Below, piece by piece: positions 43,318 to 50,810 of a stretch of 64,000 nt of DNA. The position numbers and the translations under genes were made by a program. The notes under the pieces were generated by a model. The model searched no databases. It saw only the letters and a program-made list of their open reading frames with translations, and had not been told where the DNA came from. Position 1 is the stretch's first letter, and each line of letters begins with the position of its first letter. Source of the stretch: VAZQ01 sp963753575 (lineage in GTDB: Bacteria; Pseudomonadota; Alphaproteobacteria; Rhizobiales; Xanthobacteraceae); assembly GCA_963753575.1 (NCBI GenBank), contig CAVWCR010000005.1:186001-250000 (forward strand). Direction: 5' to 3'.

Positions 43318-43416
43318 CTCCCTCTCCCCAACGGAGAGAGGGTTGGGTGGGGGGGAACAGAACTATCGATGTCGTAACCCCCTCACCCCACCCCTCTCCC
43401 CTGCGGGGAGAGGGAG
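43318..43416. repeat. 99-bp C/G-tract palindrome
   Basis: CTCCCTCTCCCC on the left and GGGGAGAGGGAG on the right are exact complements, with GGTTGGGTGGGGGG and CCCCTCACCCCACCC pairing inside. It lies between pcm and the spermidine-synthase-like gene. Similar in style to 31461-31564. Confidence 0.88.
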
Positions 43417-43474
43417 CCGGGCCGCATTTGCGGCTCGGTCCTGCTGTACTTTCACCCGACCGAGGCACATCCCA

Positions 43475-44389
43475 TTATTGATTATGCGTGCCCTTGATCT
43501 TGTCGCCATCGAGCTTCGTGAACGGCACGAACGGGACGACTCGGCCATGATAGATGTCCGAGCGCGCGATGTTGAAATTGCCGTCGGGCGTTTGTTCCTT
43601 GACCACCCGCAGGATTCGCTGCGCGCCCGGCGGGCCGACCGGAATGACCATGATGCCGCCGGCCTTCAGCTGCTGCAGCAGCGCTGGCGGGATGTGGTCG
43701 ATGCCGCAGGTCACGATGACCTTGTCGAACGGGGCCGCTTCCTCCCAGCCATAGTAGCCGTCGGCAGGCTTGCTGGTCACCGATTTGAATTCGGAATAGC
43801 CGTGCTCGATCAGATCGTCGTAGATGCCGCGCGTACGCTCGGCGAGCGGCCTGATGATCTCGATGGTGTAGACCTTGTCGGTCAGGTGGGCGAGGTAGGC
43901 TGACTGGTACCCGGAGCCGGTGCCGATCTCGAGCACCTTCTCGCCGCGCTTCACGTCGATCGCCGACGTCATGCGCCCGACCACGTGCGGGCCGGAGATG
44001 GTGACGCCGAAACCGATGTCGAGGAAGGCGTGATCATAGGCGCGGCCGCGATTCTGCTGCAGCGTGAATTCCTCGCGCGGGGTAAGCAGGAAGGCGCGCT
44101 TATTGGCCTCGTTCCACAGATCCTTGTTGGCGACGAGTACCTGATAGCGGGACCAGCGCTGGGAGAGAAATTTCGGGTCCTCGCCGCGGTTCTCGACCAT
44201 CCATTCGATAAACGTTTCACGATTATTGGTCGGCGGCGCGTCGTCCCAGTTGTAGGGACGGGTTACGGCGGCGTCCGCGATTTCGCGGGAGAGCCGCGCC
44301 GGCGAATGCCGCCGCCGACCCGGCCAGAAACGTTCTTCGTTGCAAGGGATTCTCCTTGGAAATTCATAAGCTGTCCCGAAGATACGCAT
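43475..44389 (-). CDS. pcm: Protein-L-isoaspartate O-methyltransferase
   Basis: The 304-aa protein has a long N-terminal extension (about 80 residues with ETFIEWMVENRGEDPKFLSQ) before a canonical PIMT core: AFLDIGFGVTISGPHVVGRM, motif I KVLEIGTGSGYQSAYLAHL, YTIEIIRPLAERTR and GIMVIPVGPPGAQ. It methylates L-isoaspartyl residues in damaged proteins. Typical PIMTs are about 210-220 residues, so the extension is notable. The ATG at 44389 is preceded by GAGG six bases upstream; a GTG twelve bases further is less likely. No signal peptide is evident, although the first 30 residues are Arg-rich. Confidence 0.88.
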   Translation of the reverse strand: MRIFGTAYEFPRRIPCNEERFWPGRRRHSPARLSREIADAAVTRPYNWDDAPPTNNRETFIEWMVENRGEDPKFLSQRWSRYQVLVANKDLWNEANKRAFLLTPREEFTLQQNRGRAYDHAFLDIGFGVTISGPHVVGRMTSAIDVKRGEKVLEIGTGSGYQSAYLAHLTDKVYTIEIIRPLAERTRGIYDDLIEHGYSEFKSVTSKPADGYYGWEEAAPFDKVIVTCGIDHIPPALLQQLKAGGIMVIPVGPPGAQRILRVVKEQTPDGNFNIARSDIYHGRVVPFVPFTKLDGDKIKGTHNQ

Positions 44390-44514
44390 CCACGCCCTCA
44401 CGCCTCCACGCTCCGGTCATCCGGACCATGGTACCCTCGTGCCATAGGCCTGCCACTAGCAGGTCGGGCATGAGAGGTATTGATTGCGGCGATTGCTGGA
44501 TAACCTGTGTGAAA

Positions 44515-44681
44515 CTAGTGCCGCCGATCTGAAGTTCCTACAACACCCGCGGCAAACTCGCTTGGAGCTTCAGATCGAAAAGCGGCACTAGAATCATAGA
44601 GTTGCTAGTGCCCCTTTGCTTCCGAAGTTCGTGTCAGTGGGTGCCGCGGCGACTTAACGAACTTCGGAAGCGGGGGCCTAG
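44515..44681. repeat. Compound palindromic element, copy 2 (167 bp)
   Basis: From CTAGTGCCGCCGATCTGAAG to GCGGGGGCCTAG: hairpin unit A, linker AATCATAGAGTTG (44592-44604), hairpin unit B with TTCCGAAGTTCG and CGAACTTCGGAA. It ends three bases past the stop of the receptor gene at 44685. It is the reverse complement of copy 3 in order and largely in sequence. It occupies much of the 295-base gap upstream of pcm. Confidence 0.92.
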
Positions 44682-44684
44682 GCC

Positions 44685-45719
44685 TCAGCGGAACAGCTCG
44701 GCGAACACTTTCTCCCAGTGGGTCATCGACTTGGCGGTCAGCGCCGGCGTGATCACGGTGGCGCCGAAGCCGCCTTTGGTCGGAATGAGCTCGGGGATGG
44801 TCGGCGGGACGTCGGGCCTCGCTGGCAGATAGCCGGCCTTCTGGAAGATCTGCTGACCCTCCTTGGAGGTCATGAACTCGACGAACAGCAGTCCGGCGTT
44901 CGGGTGCGGGGCGTTCTTGGGCAGGCCGACGAGGCCGGGCGTGACGGTGGCGGGGGAGAGCCGCACCCAGTCGACCGGCGCTCCTTTTTTCGCGCTGATC
45001 GCGGCGTGATGATTGAAGATCTGCAACGCCATCGGGTATTCGCCGGCGATCACCTGGTTGAGGATGGCGCGGGCGCTGGCGTTGAGGAGCTTGATCTCCT
45101 GGCCGGCGAGCTTGTGCAGGTAGGCCATGCCGCGCTCCTCGCCCATGTGGGTGAGCACGTTGCCGACGAAGCCGGGGCCGCCGGAGAGATCGTTCATCTT
45201 CCAGGCCATCTTGCCTTTCCAGCGCGGCAGCAGGAGGTCGTCGTAGCTCTTCGGCCGCTGCGCGGCCGGCACCAGGTTGGTGTTGACGCCGGGGGTGAGC
45301 ACGAACAGATGCGAGGAGACCCAATAGTGCTCCGGGTCGCGATACTGCGGCGGCAGCTCTTCGGCGTTGGCGGCGGTGAACGGCCGCACCACGCCGGACG
45401 CGATCAACATGTCCATGTTCGAGGTGAGCCCGAACACGTCCGCCATCACGCGGCCGGCACGGTACTCATTGAGGAGCTTGATGCTGTTCACCTGGCTGTC
45501 GCCGCGCGTGAAGGCAACCTTGATGCCGTACTTGGCCTCGAAGGCTGAGGTGAGCGGCCGCACGATCTGATCGACGATCAGATCGGTGTAATAGGTGATC
45601 TGACCTTCCTGCTTGGCCTTGGCGATCAACTCGGGGCTGATGTCGGCGGCGGGTGCGGCGGTCGCGCCCATGAGGGTGGCGAATACGCCAGCAGCTGCGA
45701 GCTTGGTGATTTGCTTCAT
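44685..45719 (-). CDS. Iron-type (family 1) ABC transporter substrate-binding protein
   Basis: The 344-aa protein has a signal peptide (ITKLAAAGVFATLMGATAAP, cleavage near APAAD). The mature part follows the Fe(3+)/putrescine-type type II binding fold: EGQITYYTDLIVDQIVRPLT, FEAKYGIKVAFTRGDSQVN, ADVFGLTSNMDMLIA and LPKNAPHPNAGLLFVEFMTS. The canonical Tyr-Tyr ligand pair of iron binders is not obvious, so an organic ligand is possible. GGAGG lies before the ATG. No permease or ATPase genes are adjacent. The gene is enclosed by inverted copies of a compound palindromic element, with only 43 bases between its start and copy 3. Confidence 0.9.
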   Translation of the reverse strand: MKQITKLAAAGVFATLMGATAAPAADISPELIAKAKQEGQITYYTDLIVDQIVRPLTSAFEAKYGIKVAFTRGDSQVNSIKLLNEYRAGRVMADVFGLTSNMDMLIASGVVRPFTAANAEELPPQYRDPEHYWVSSHLFVLTPGVNTNLVPAAQRPKSYDDLLLPRWKGKMAWKMNDLSGGPGFVGNVLTHMGEERGMAYLHKLAGQEIKLLNASARAILNQVIAGEYPMALQIFNHHAAISAKKGAPVDWVRLSPATVTPGLVGLPKNAPHPNAGLLFVEFMTSKEGQQIFQKAGYLPARPDVPPTIPELIPTKGGFGATVITPALTAKSMTHWEKVFAELFR

Positions 45720-45762
45720 GACTTTCCTCCAATCTCGGCGTCGTCCCAGCGAAGGCGGGGAC

Positions 45763-45925
45763 CTAGTGCCCCGTTTCCGAAGCTCGCTAAGTCATCGCTG
45801 CACCCTCTGATACGAACTTCGGAAACAAAGGGGCACGAGCAACTCTATGATTCTAGTGCCGCTGATCTGAAGTTCCTAACCGAGTTGCCGCAAGTGTTGT
45901 AGGAACTTCAGATCGGCGGCACTAG
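45763..45925. repeat. Compound palindromic element, copy 3 (163 bp), inverted relative to copy 2
   Basis: Reads unit B (CTAGTGCCCCGTTTCCGAAG...), linker CAACTCTATGATT (45840-45852), then unit A ending GATCGGCGGCACTAG. Its reverse complement follows copy 2 closely, with long identical runs such as GATCTGAAGTTCCTACAACA. It lies just upstream of the receptor gene. Confidence 0.92.
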
Positions 45926-45984
45926 TAAACTCTGATCTTTCAATTGGCGCTCAGATTTTCCAACGTCGGCTCTGGGACTACAGG

Positions 45985-46004
45985 GCCCCCGCTTTCGCGG
46001 GGGC
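45985..46004. repeat. Perfect GC hairpin after the acyl-CoA synthetase gene
   Basis: GCCCCCGC-TTTC-GCGGGGGC is a perfect 8-bp stem lying 17 bases past the stop of the minus-strand gene at 46021. There is no T-run on the minus strand, so it is a repeat-family hairpin rather than a clear terminator, though it may slow exonucleases. Confidence 0.75.
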
Positions 46005-46020
46005 GACAGAAAGTGTTGCA

Positions 46021-48189
46021 TCAGTTCCGCAGCACCACCAGGGCGTCGAGCGCGACGGCGCCCTGGCCTGCCGGCTGCGCCACCAACGGATTGATGTCGA
46101 CGCTCTCGATCTCGTCACCGAGGTCGTGCGCCAGCCGCCCGAGCGCGGTGAGCGCAGCGAGCACGCTTTCCTCGTCGCAGGCGGGCGCGCCGCGATAGCC
46201 CTTGAGCAGGCGACCAGCGGTGGTGCGCTCGATCATGGCGTTCGCCTGCCAAGGCGGCAGCGGCACCGCGCCGAAGCTGACGTCCTTGGTGAGCTCGAGC
46301 AGCACGCCGCCGGTACCGAACATCACCACCGGGCCCACTTCGGGGTCGCGCTGCACGCCGAGCACCAGCTCGACGCCGCCCGTGACCTGCTCGGCCACCA
46401 ACACCTGGTCGAGCTTCGCTCCCGGGCGTGCCTTGGCGAAGTTCTGTTGCAGGCGTGAATAGGCGCTGCGCAGCTCGGCTTCGCTGCGGATGCCGAGGAT
46501 AACGCCGCCGATGTCCGACTTGTGCGTCACCTCGGCGGAGACGAGCTTGAGCACGATCGGATAACCGATCTCCTTGGCCGCGCTTGCCGCCGTGTCGACG
46601 CTCGCGACCACCCGCTCGCGCGGCGTCGCGATGCCATAGGCGCGCAGCAGCGCCTTGGAGTTGGCTTCGTTGAGCACCGAGAGCCCGTCGGCGGCGGATT
46701 TTCGGCGCTTGAGGATCGCCGCGACGTCAGGCTTGGTGCCCGTCGTTGGCACAATCCTCGCCGCCTCGTCGCGCAAAGCGCCGTAGCGGCCCGCGCGCCC
46801 GACCGCACGGACCGCCTTGTCGATCTCCTGCAGCACCGGCAAGTTCTTCAGCGCCGCGCGGAACTCGCGGGTGTGCTCGGTGAACATGTAGGAGATCATC
46901 GAGATGACGGCGATCGGCTTGCCGGTGCGCGTCACCATTTCGTCGACCTGGCGCAGGTTCTCTACCTTGTTGTTGAGGCGCGGCGCCGGCGGTAGCTCCT
47001 CCTGCACCAGCAGCACGTCGATATTGGGATCGGCGAGCATGGTCTCGATGCCTTTGAAATAGGCCTCCGAGCTCGAGAGCGCCGCGAAGCCCGCATCGAG
47101 CGGGTTGCCGAGCGAGGTGCCGACGCCGAGCACCTCGCTCATCCTGGCGTTGGTCTCGGGCAGGAGCGGCGGGAAAGTGAGCCCGTTGCGCTCGGCGGCT
47201 TCGAGCAGGAGGCCCTTCATGCCGCCCGAGAACGTCATGGCGCCAAGCCGGGGCCCCTTGGGCGGCTTGGCGTGGGTGAAATATTCCACCGTCTCGACAA
47301 CCTCATCGAGCGTATCGACACGCACGACCCCGATGGTCTCGGCGACCGCATCGAAGCATTGCAGCGAGCCGGCAAGCGATCCGGTATGGGCGAGGGCGGC
47401 GCGCCGGCTCTCCTCGGAGCCGCCGATCTTGACCGCGACCACCGGCTTGCCGGCATCGCGCGCATATTCGCAGGCGCGCCGGAATGCGGCCGGCTCCTTG
47501 ATCGACTCGATAAAGCAGGCGATCGCCCGGATGTCGGGATCGTCAGCGAGGTAGCGGATGTAATCCGCCATGTTGAGGCCGATCTCGTTGCCGCTCGTCA
47601 CCGCATAGCCGGCGGTGACGCCGCGCGCGAGCAGCGCGCGGTGGATCGCCATCACGATGCCGCCGCTCTGGCCCACGATCCCGACCGGGCCGCGGTCGAG
47701 CGTGGTGATGCGGTCGTCCGGAATGGTCATCATCCGCGACGGCGCGGCCAGATTGCCCATGCAGTTGGGGCCCGAGACCGCCATGCCGGCGTCTTCGATC
47801 GCACGGCGGAGGTCGGCCGCGAGCGCGCGTCCCTTCGGGTCGCCGCCTTCGCCAAAGCCGCCGGAGAATACGGTGGCGCTGCGCGCCTTGGCCTTGCCGG
47901 CCTCGGTGATGGCGTCGACGGCGGCTGCGCCTGGCACGATCACCACGACGTGGTCGGGCGCCTCCGGCAATTCGCTCAAGCTCGGGTAGCAGGTTTCCCC
48001 GCCCCACACCGTCTTGTTGCGCGGGTTGACCGCATAGATCGCGCCGGGAAATTCGAACTTCTTGAGCGAGCGGAAGACCCGCTGCGACCAATTGCCGGGG
48101 CGGTCGCTCGCGCCCACGATCGCGATGTTGCGCGGGTTGAACAGCGCGCGCACGCCCGCAACGCGTTGATCGGGAGTCATGCCTGCCAT
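46021..48189 (-). CDS. NDP-forming acyl-CoA synthetase (acetate-CoA ligase, ADP-forming type)
   Basis: The 722-aa protein has the fused alpha-beta order: CoA-binding domain (about 10-140, with NIAIVGASDRPGNWSQRVF), succinyl-CoA-ligase-like domains (about 150-470, phosphohistidine in LAHTGSLAGS), and an ATP-grasp domain (about 490-722, with EIGYPIVLKLVSAEVTHKSD and GVQRDPEVGPVVMFGTGGV). It makes acyl-CoA from acid, CoA and ATP, or the reverse; some relatives act on aryl or branched acids. AGAGAGGGCG precedes the ATG. It is divergent from the gamma-glutamyltransferase-family gene. Confidence 0.9.
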   Translation of the reverse strand: MAGMTPDQRVAGVRALFNPRNIAIVGASDRPGNWSQRVFRSLKKFEFPGAIYAVNPRNKTVWGGETCYPSLSELPEAPDHVVVIVPGAAAVDAITEAGKAKARSATVFSGGFGEGGDPKGRALAADLRRAIEDAGMAVSGPNCMGNLAAPSRMMTIPDDRITTLDRGPVGIVGQSGGIVMAIHRALLARGVTAGYAVTSGNEIGLNMADYIRYLADDPDIRAIACFIESIKEPAAFRRACEYARDAGKPVVAVKIGGSEESRRAALAHTGSLAGSLQCFDAVAETIGVVRVDTLDEVVETVEYFTHAKPPKGPRLGAMTFSGGMKGLLLEAAERNGLTFPPLLPETNARMSEVLGVGTSLGNPLDAGFAALSSSEAYFKGIETMLADPNIDVLLVQEELPPAPRLNNKVENLRQVDEMVTRTGKPIAVISMISYMFTEHTREFRAALKNLPVLQEIDKAVRAVGRAGRYGALRDEAARIVPTTGTKPDVAAILKRRKSAADGLSVLNEANSKALLRAYGIATPRERVVASVDTAASAAKEIGYPIVLKLVSAEVTHKSDIGGVILGIRSEAELRSAYSRLQQNFAKARPGAKLDQVLVAEQVTGGVELVLGVQRDPEVGPVVMFGTGGVLLELTKDVSFGAVPLPPWQANAMIERTTAGRLLKGYRGAPACDEESVLAALTALGRLAHDLGDEIESVDINPLVAQPAGQGAVALDALVVLRN

Positions 48190-48324
48190 CGCCCTCTCTC
48201 GCTTTTTCTTGTTCTATCCCGCGAATTCTGCCGCCGTTCAAGGGTGGGCGGCCCGCCCCCGGCGCAATTGCCGCGACCCTGCAAGCTATGGTTAGGTGCG
48301 GGTCCCAACGCGCGCAGGACCCCT

Positions 48325-50202
48325 ATGGCCAGCAATATCAACCCCAATCCCTTCACCACGCGGCCGGAGATCGACGGCACCTTCGGGGTCGTGACCTCGA
48401 CCCACTGGATCGCGACCGCGGTCGGCATGGGTATCCTGGAGCGCGGCGGCAACGCCTTCGACGCGGCAGTCGCCACCGCCTTCACCCTGCAGGTGGTGGA
48501 GCCACACCTCAACGGACCGGGCGGCGACGTCCCCGTGATCCTGCACGACATGCGCAAGGGGAAAGACAGCGTCGAAGTCGTTTGCGGCCAGGGGCCGGCG
48601 CCGGCCGGCGCCACGATCGCACACTACCGCGGCCTTGGGCTCGATCTCGTCCCGGGGACCGGCTTGCTCGCCTGCTGCGTGCCCGGCACATTCGAGACCT
48701 GGATGCTGCTGTTGCGCGATTACGGCACCATGCGGCTTGCCGAGGTGCTCGCGCCCGCGATCGGCTACGCGCGCGAAGGCCATCCGCTGGTCGAGCGGGC
48801 CAACGCGACCATTACGACCGTGCGCGAGCTCTTTCGCGATCACTGGCCGACCTCGGCGGCGGTCTATCTGCCGGGCGGCGACGTGCCGGCGACCGGCTCG
48901 CTGTTTACGAACACCGCGATGGCGGAGACTTACGCGCGCATCCTGCGCGAGGCCGAGAGCGTGGGCGGCAATCGCGAGGCGCAGATCGAGCGCGCGCGCT
49001 TTCTATGGTCGCATGGCTTCGTGGCCGAGGCGATCGATCGCTTCTGCCGTACGCAGGAACTGATGGATTCGAGCGGCGCGCGCCATCGCGGCGTGCTCAC
49101 CGCCGATGACATGGCGCGCTGGCAGCCGCGCGTCGAGGCGCCGGTCACCTATCAGTACGGCCGCTATACCTTGTGCAAGGGAGGGTTCTGGAGCCAGGGC
49201 CCGGTGATGCTGCAGCAGCTCGCGTTGCTCAAGAGCTTCGATCTCAATCGGGCCGATCCGACCAGCGCCGACTTCGTCCATGTCCTGGTCGAATGTTGCA
49301 AGCTTGCGTTTGCGGATCGTGACACGTTCTATGGCGATCCCGATTTCGTGCAGGTGCCGGGCGAGACGCTGCTCTCGGACGCCTACAACGCCGCGCGCCG
49401 CAAGCTCGTCGGCGAGCGCGCCTCGCTCGAGCAGCGCCCGGGCAACATCCCGGGCCATGGCATGCGGCTTGATCTGCGCGTCGCGGGCGGGCAGCGCATT
49501 GCGGCCGCCGGCGCCGGCGAGCCCACGGTCGGCCGCGCCGCGGCGTGGACGCACGATGACACGGTCGATCCGGGCGCGGTCGCCATCGAGGATGCCAGGC
49601 TCGAACGCTCGGGCCTGATGCGCGGCGACACCGTGCATTTCGATATCGTGGATCGTGCCGGCAACATGGTGTCGGCGACGCCGTCCGGCGGCTGGCTGCA
49701 ATCCTCGCCGGTGATCCCCGAATTGGGTTTCTGCCTCGGCACGCGCGCGCAGCAGTTCTGGCTCGACGAGGGCCATCCCAATGCGCTCGCGCCCGGCAAG
49801 CGCCCGCGCACGACGCTCACGCCCACGCTCGCGCTGCGCGACGGCGAGCCCTACCTCGCCTGGGGCTCGCCCGGCGGCGATCAGCAGGACCAGTGGACCG
49901 CGCAGCTCTTCCTGCGCCACGTGCATTGCGGCATGAACCTGCAGGAGGCGATCGACGCGCCGGCCTGGCACTCCGAGCATTTCGCGTCGTCGTTCTGGCC
50001 GCGCGAGGCGCGCCCGGGCGTGCTCGTCGTCGAAGGCCGGCTGCCGGCCGACACCATCAAGGAATTGCGCCGGCGCGGCCATGTGGTCGAGGTCGATGGC
50101 GACTGGTCGGAAGGCCGCCTCACGGCCGCGTCACGCGATGGCCGTCGCCGCCGCGCCGGCGCCAATCCGCGCGGCATGCAAGGCTATGCGGCGGGGCGGT
50201 GA
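48325..50202 (+). CDS. Gamma-glutamyltransferase-family Ntn hydrolase
   Basis: The 625-aa protein has the GGT precursor plan: large-subunit start STHWIATAVGMGILERGGNA, VPGTFETWMLLLRDYG, and the autoprocessing nucleophile Thr436 in RGDTVHFDIVDRAGNMVSAT, then SGGWLQSSPVI and GKRPRTTLTPTLALRDGEP. The chain should be cut before Thr436. There is no signal peptide, unlike periplasmic GGT, so a cytoplasmic enzyme of the GGT-like or oxamate-amidohydrolase (HpxW) type is possible. No strong ribosome site is visible at 48325, but this ATG gives the family N-terminus. Divergent from the acyl-CoA synthetase gene. Confidence 0.87.
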   Translation: MASNINPNPFTTRPEIDGTFGVVTSTHWIATAVGMGILERGGNAFDAAVATAFTLQVVEPHLNGPGGDVPVILHDMRKGKDSVEVVCGQGPAPAGATIAHYRGLGLDLVPGTGLLACCVPGTFETWMLLLRDYGTMRLAEVLAPAIGYAREGHPLVERANATITTVRELFRDHWPTSAAVYLPGGDVPATGSLFTNTAMAETYARILREAESVGGNREAQIERARFLWSHGFVAEAIDRFCRTQELMDSSGARHRGVLTADDMARWQPRVEAPVTYQYGRYTLCKGGFWSQGPVMLQQLALLKSFDLNRADPTSADFVHVLVECCKLAFADRDTFYGDPDFVQVPGETLLSDAYNAARRKLVGERASLEQRPGNIPGHGMRLDLRVAGGQRIAAAGAGEPTVGRAAAWTHDDTVDPGAVAIEDARLERSGLMRGDTVHFDIVDRAGNMVSATPSGGWLQSSPVIPELGFCLGTRAQQFWLDEGHPNALAPGKRPRTTLTPTLALRDGEPYLAWGSPGGDQQDQWTAQLFLRHVHCGMNLQEAIDAPAWHSEHFASSFWPREARPGVLVVEGRLPADTIKELRRRGHVVEVDGDWSEGRLTAASRDGRRRRAGANPRGMQGYAAGR

Positions 50203-50280
50203 CGCGGTTGCAACATTCAACATCGAACACCGCACGCGTAGGTCTCGATCGTCATCAGCTCAATTCTCTTTTCGTTTGCA

Positions 50281-50310
50281 CGCGATGTGATGCAACGCGA
50301 TGTGACGCAT
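50281..50310. repeat. Two tandem 15-bp repeats
   Basis: CGCGATGTGATGCAA is followed at once by CGCGATGTGACGCAT; 13 of 15 positions agree. They lie in the 273-base gap before the small Cys-rich secreted protein gene, which is less GC-rich than its surroundings. They could be a regulator site. Confidence 0.6.
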
Positions 50311-50475
50311 GGAATTTTCGCTGAAATTTGCGGCAGCGTTGCGTGGAGTTCCAAATTCTGCTACGAGGGGCTGACTGAGCGGCACAGCTCCATTTTGACA
50401 ACGATCTGGTTGAGCAGCGTCGGCGATGCCGAAGATGCTTTGCAGCACAATTTTGGAATGCTTGGAGCAACTGCA

Positions 50476-50742
50476 ATGCGAACGGCTGTGCTGCTGACCC
50501 TGGCGCTTGTCCTTCCCGCCGCTTTCATCCCGGCGCACGCCGCGACGCAGCAGGGCCGTGTCCTGTTCGCGCAACGCATTCTCTCCTGTGGGGAGCAGGC
50601 CAGCACCTTGTATCTTCAATACACCGGCTTGAAGTGCAACACACGCAGCCCATCCCAGCCTGACAAATGCAAGCCGCTCATGACCACCATCTGTGCGCTC
50701 GCGGAAAAATGTGAGCGGGCAAAAGCCTACTGCATAAAATAG
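50476..50742 (+). CDS. Small Cys-rich secreted protein of unknown function
   Basis: The 88-aa protein has a typical signal peptide (RTAVLLTLALVLPAAFIPAH, cleavage after AHA). The mature part of about 65 residues has six Cys residues (in LSCGEQ, LKCNT, DKCKP, TICAL, EKCER and AYCIK), enough for three disulfides in the periplasm. I do not recognise the family. GGAG lies nine bases before the ATG at 50476. It is 68 bases upstream of the membrane patatin gene on the same strand, so the two may be co-expressed. Confidence 0.7.
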   Translation: MRTAVLLTLALVLPAAFIPAHAATQQGRVLFAQRILSCGEQASTLYLQYTGLKCNTRSPSQPDKCKPLMTTICALAEKCERAKAYCIK

Positions 50743-50810
50743 CCGTGTCCGCCAATAGCCGTGTCTGCGCTTCGCAAATCTGAGTTGTCGCACAATTGAT
50801 CGGTCAAGCC

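Noticed and set aside
39249..45925. Repeated palindromes considered as a CRISPR array
   Set aside because: Copies are kilobases apart, in both orientations, and each is itself a long hairpin; there are no regular spacers and no cas genes.
44515..45925. Insertion sequence
   Set aside because: No transposase is present between the inverted elements; the enclosed gene is an ordinary ABC receptor. It is kept as a cassette-like finding rather than an IS.
50260..50793. 177-codon minus-strand open frame opposite the small Cys-rich gene
   Set aside because: The plus-strand alternative has a signal peptide, six Cys residues and a ribosome site; the minus frame has none of these.
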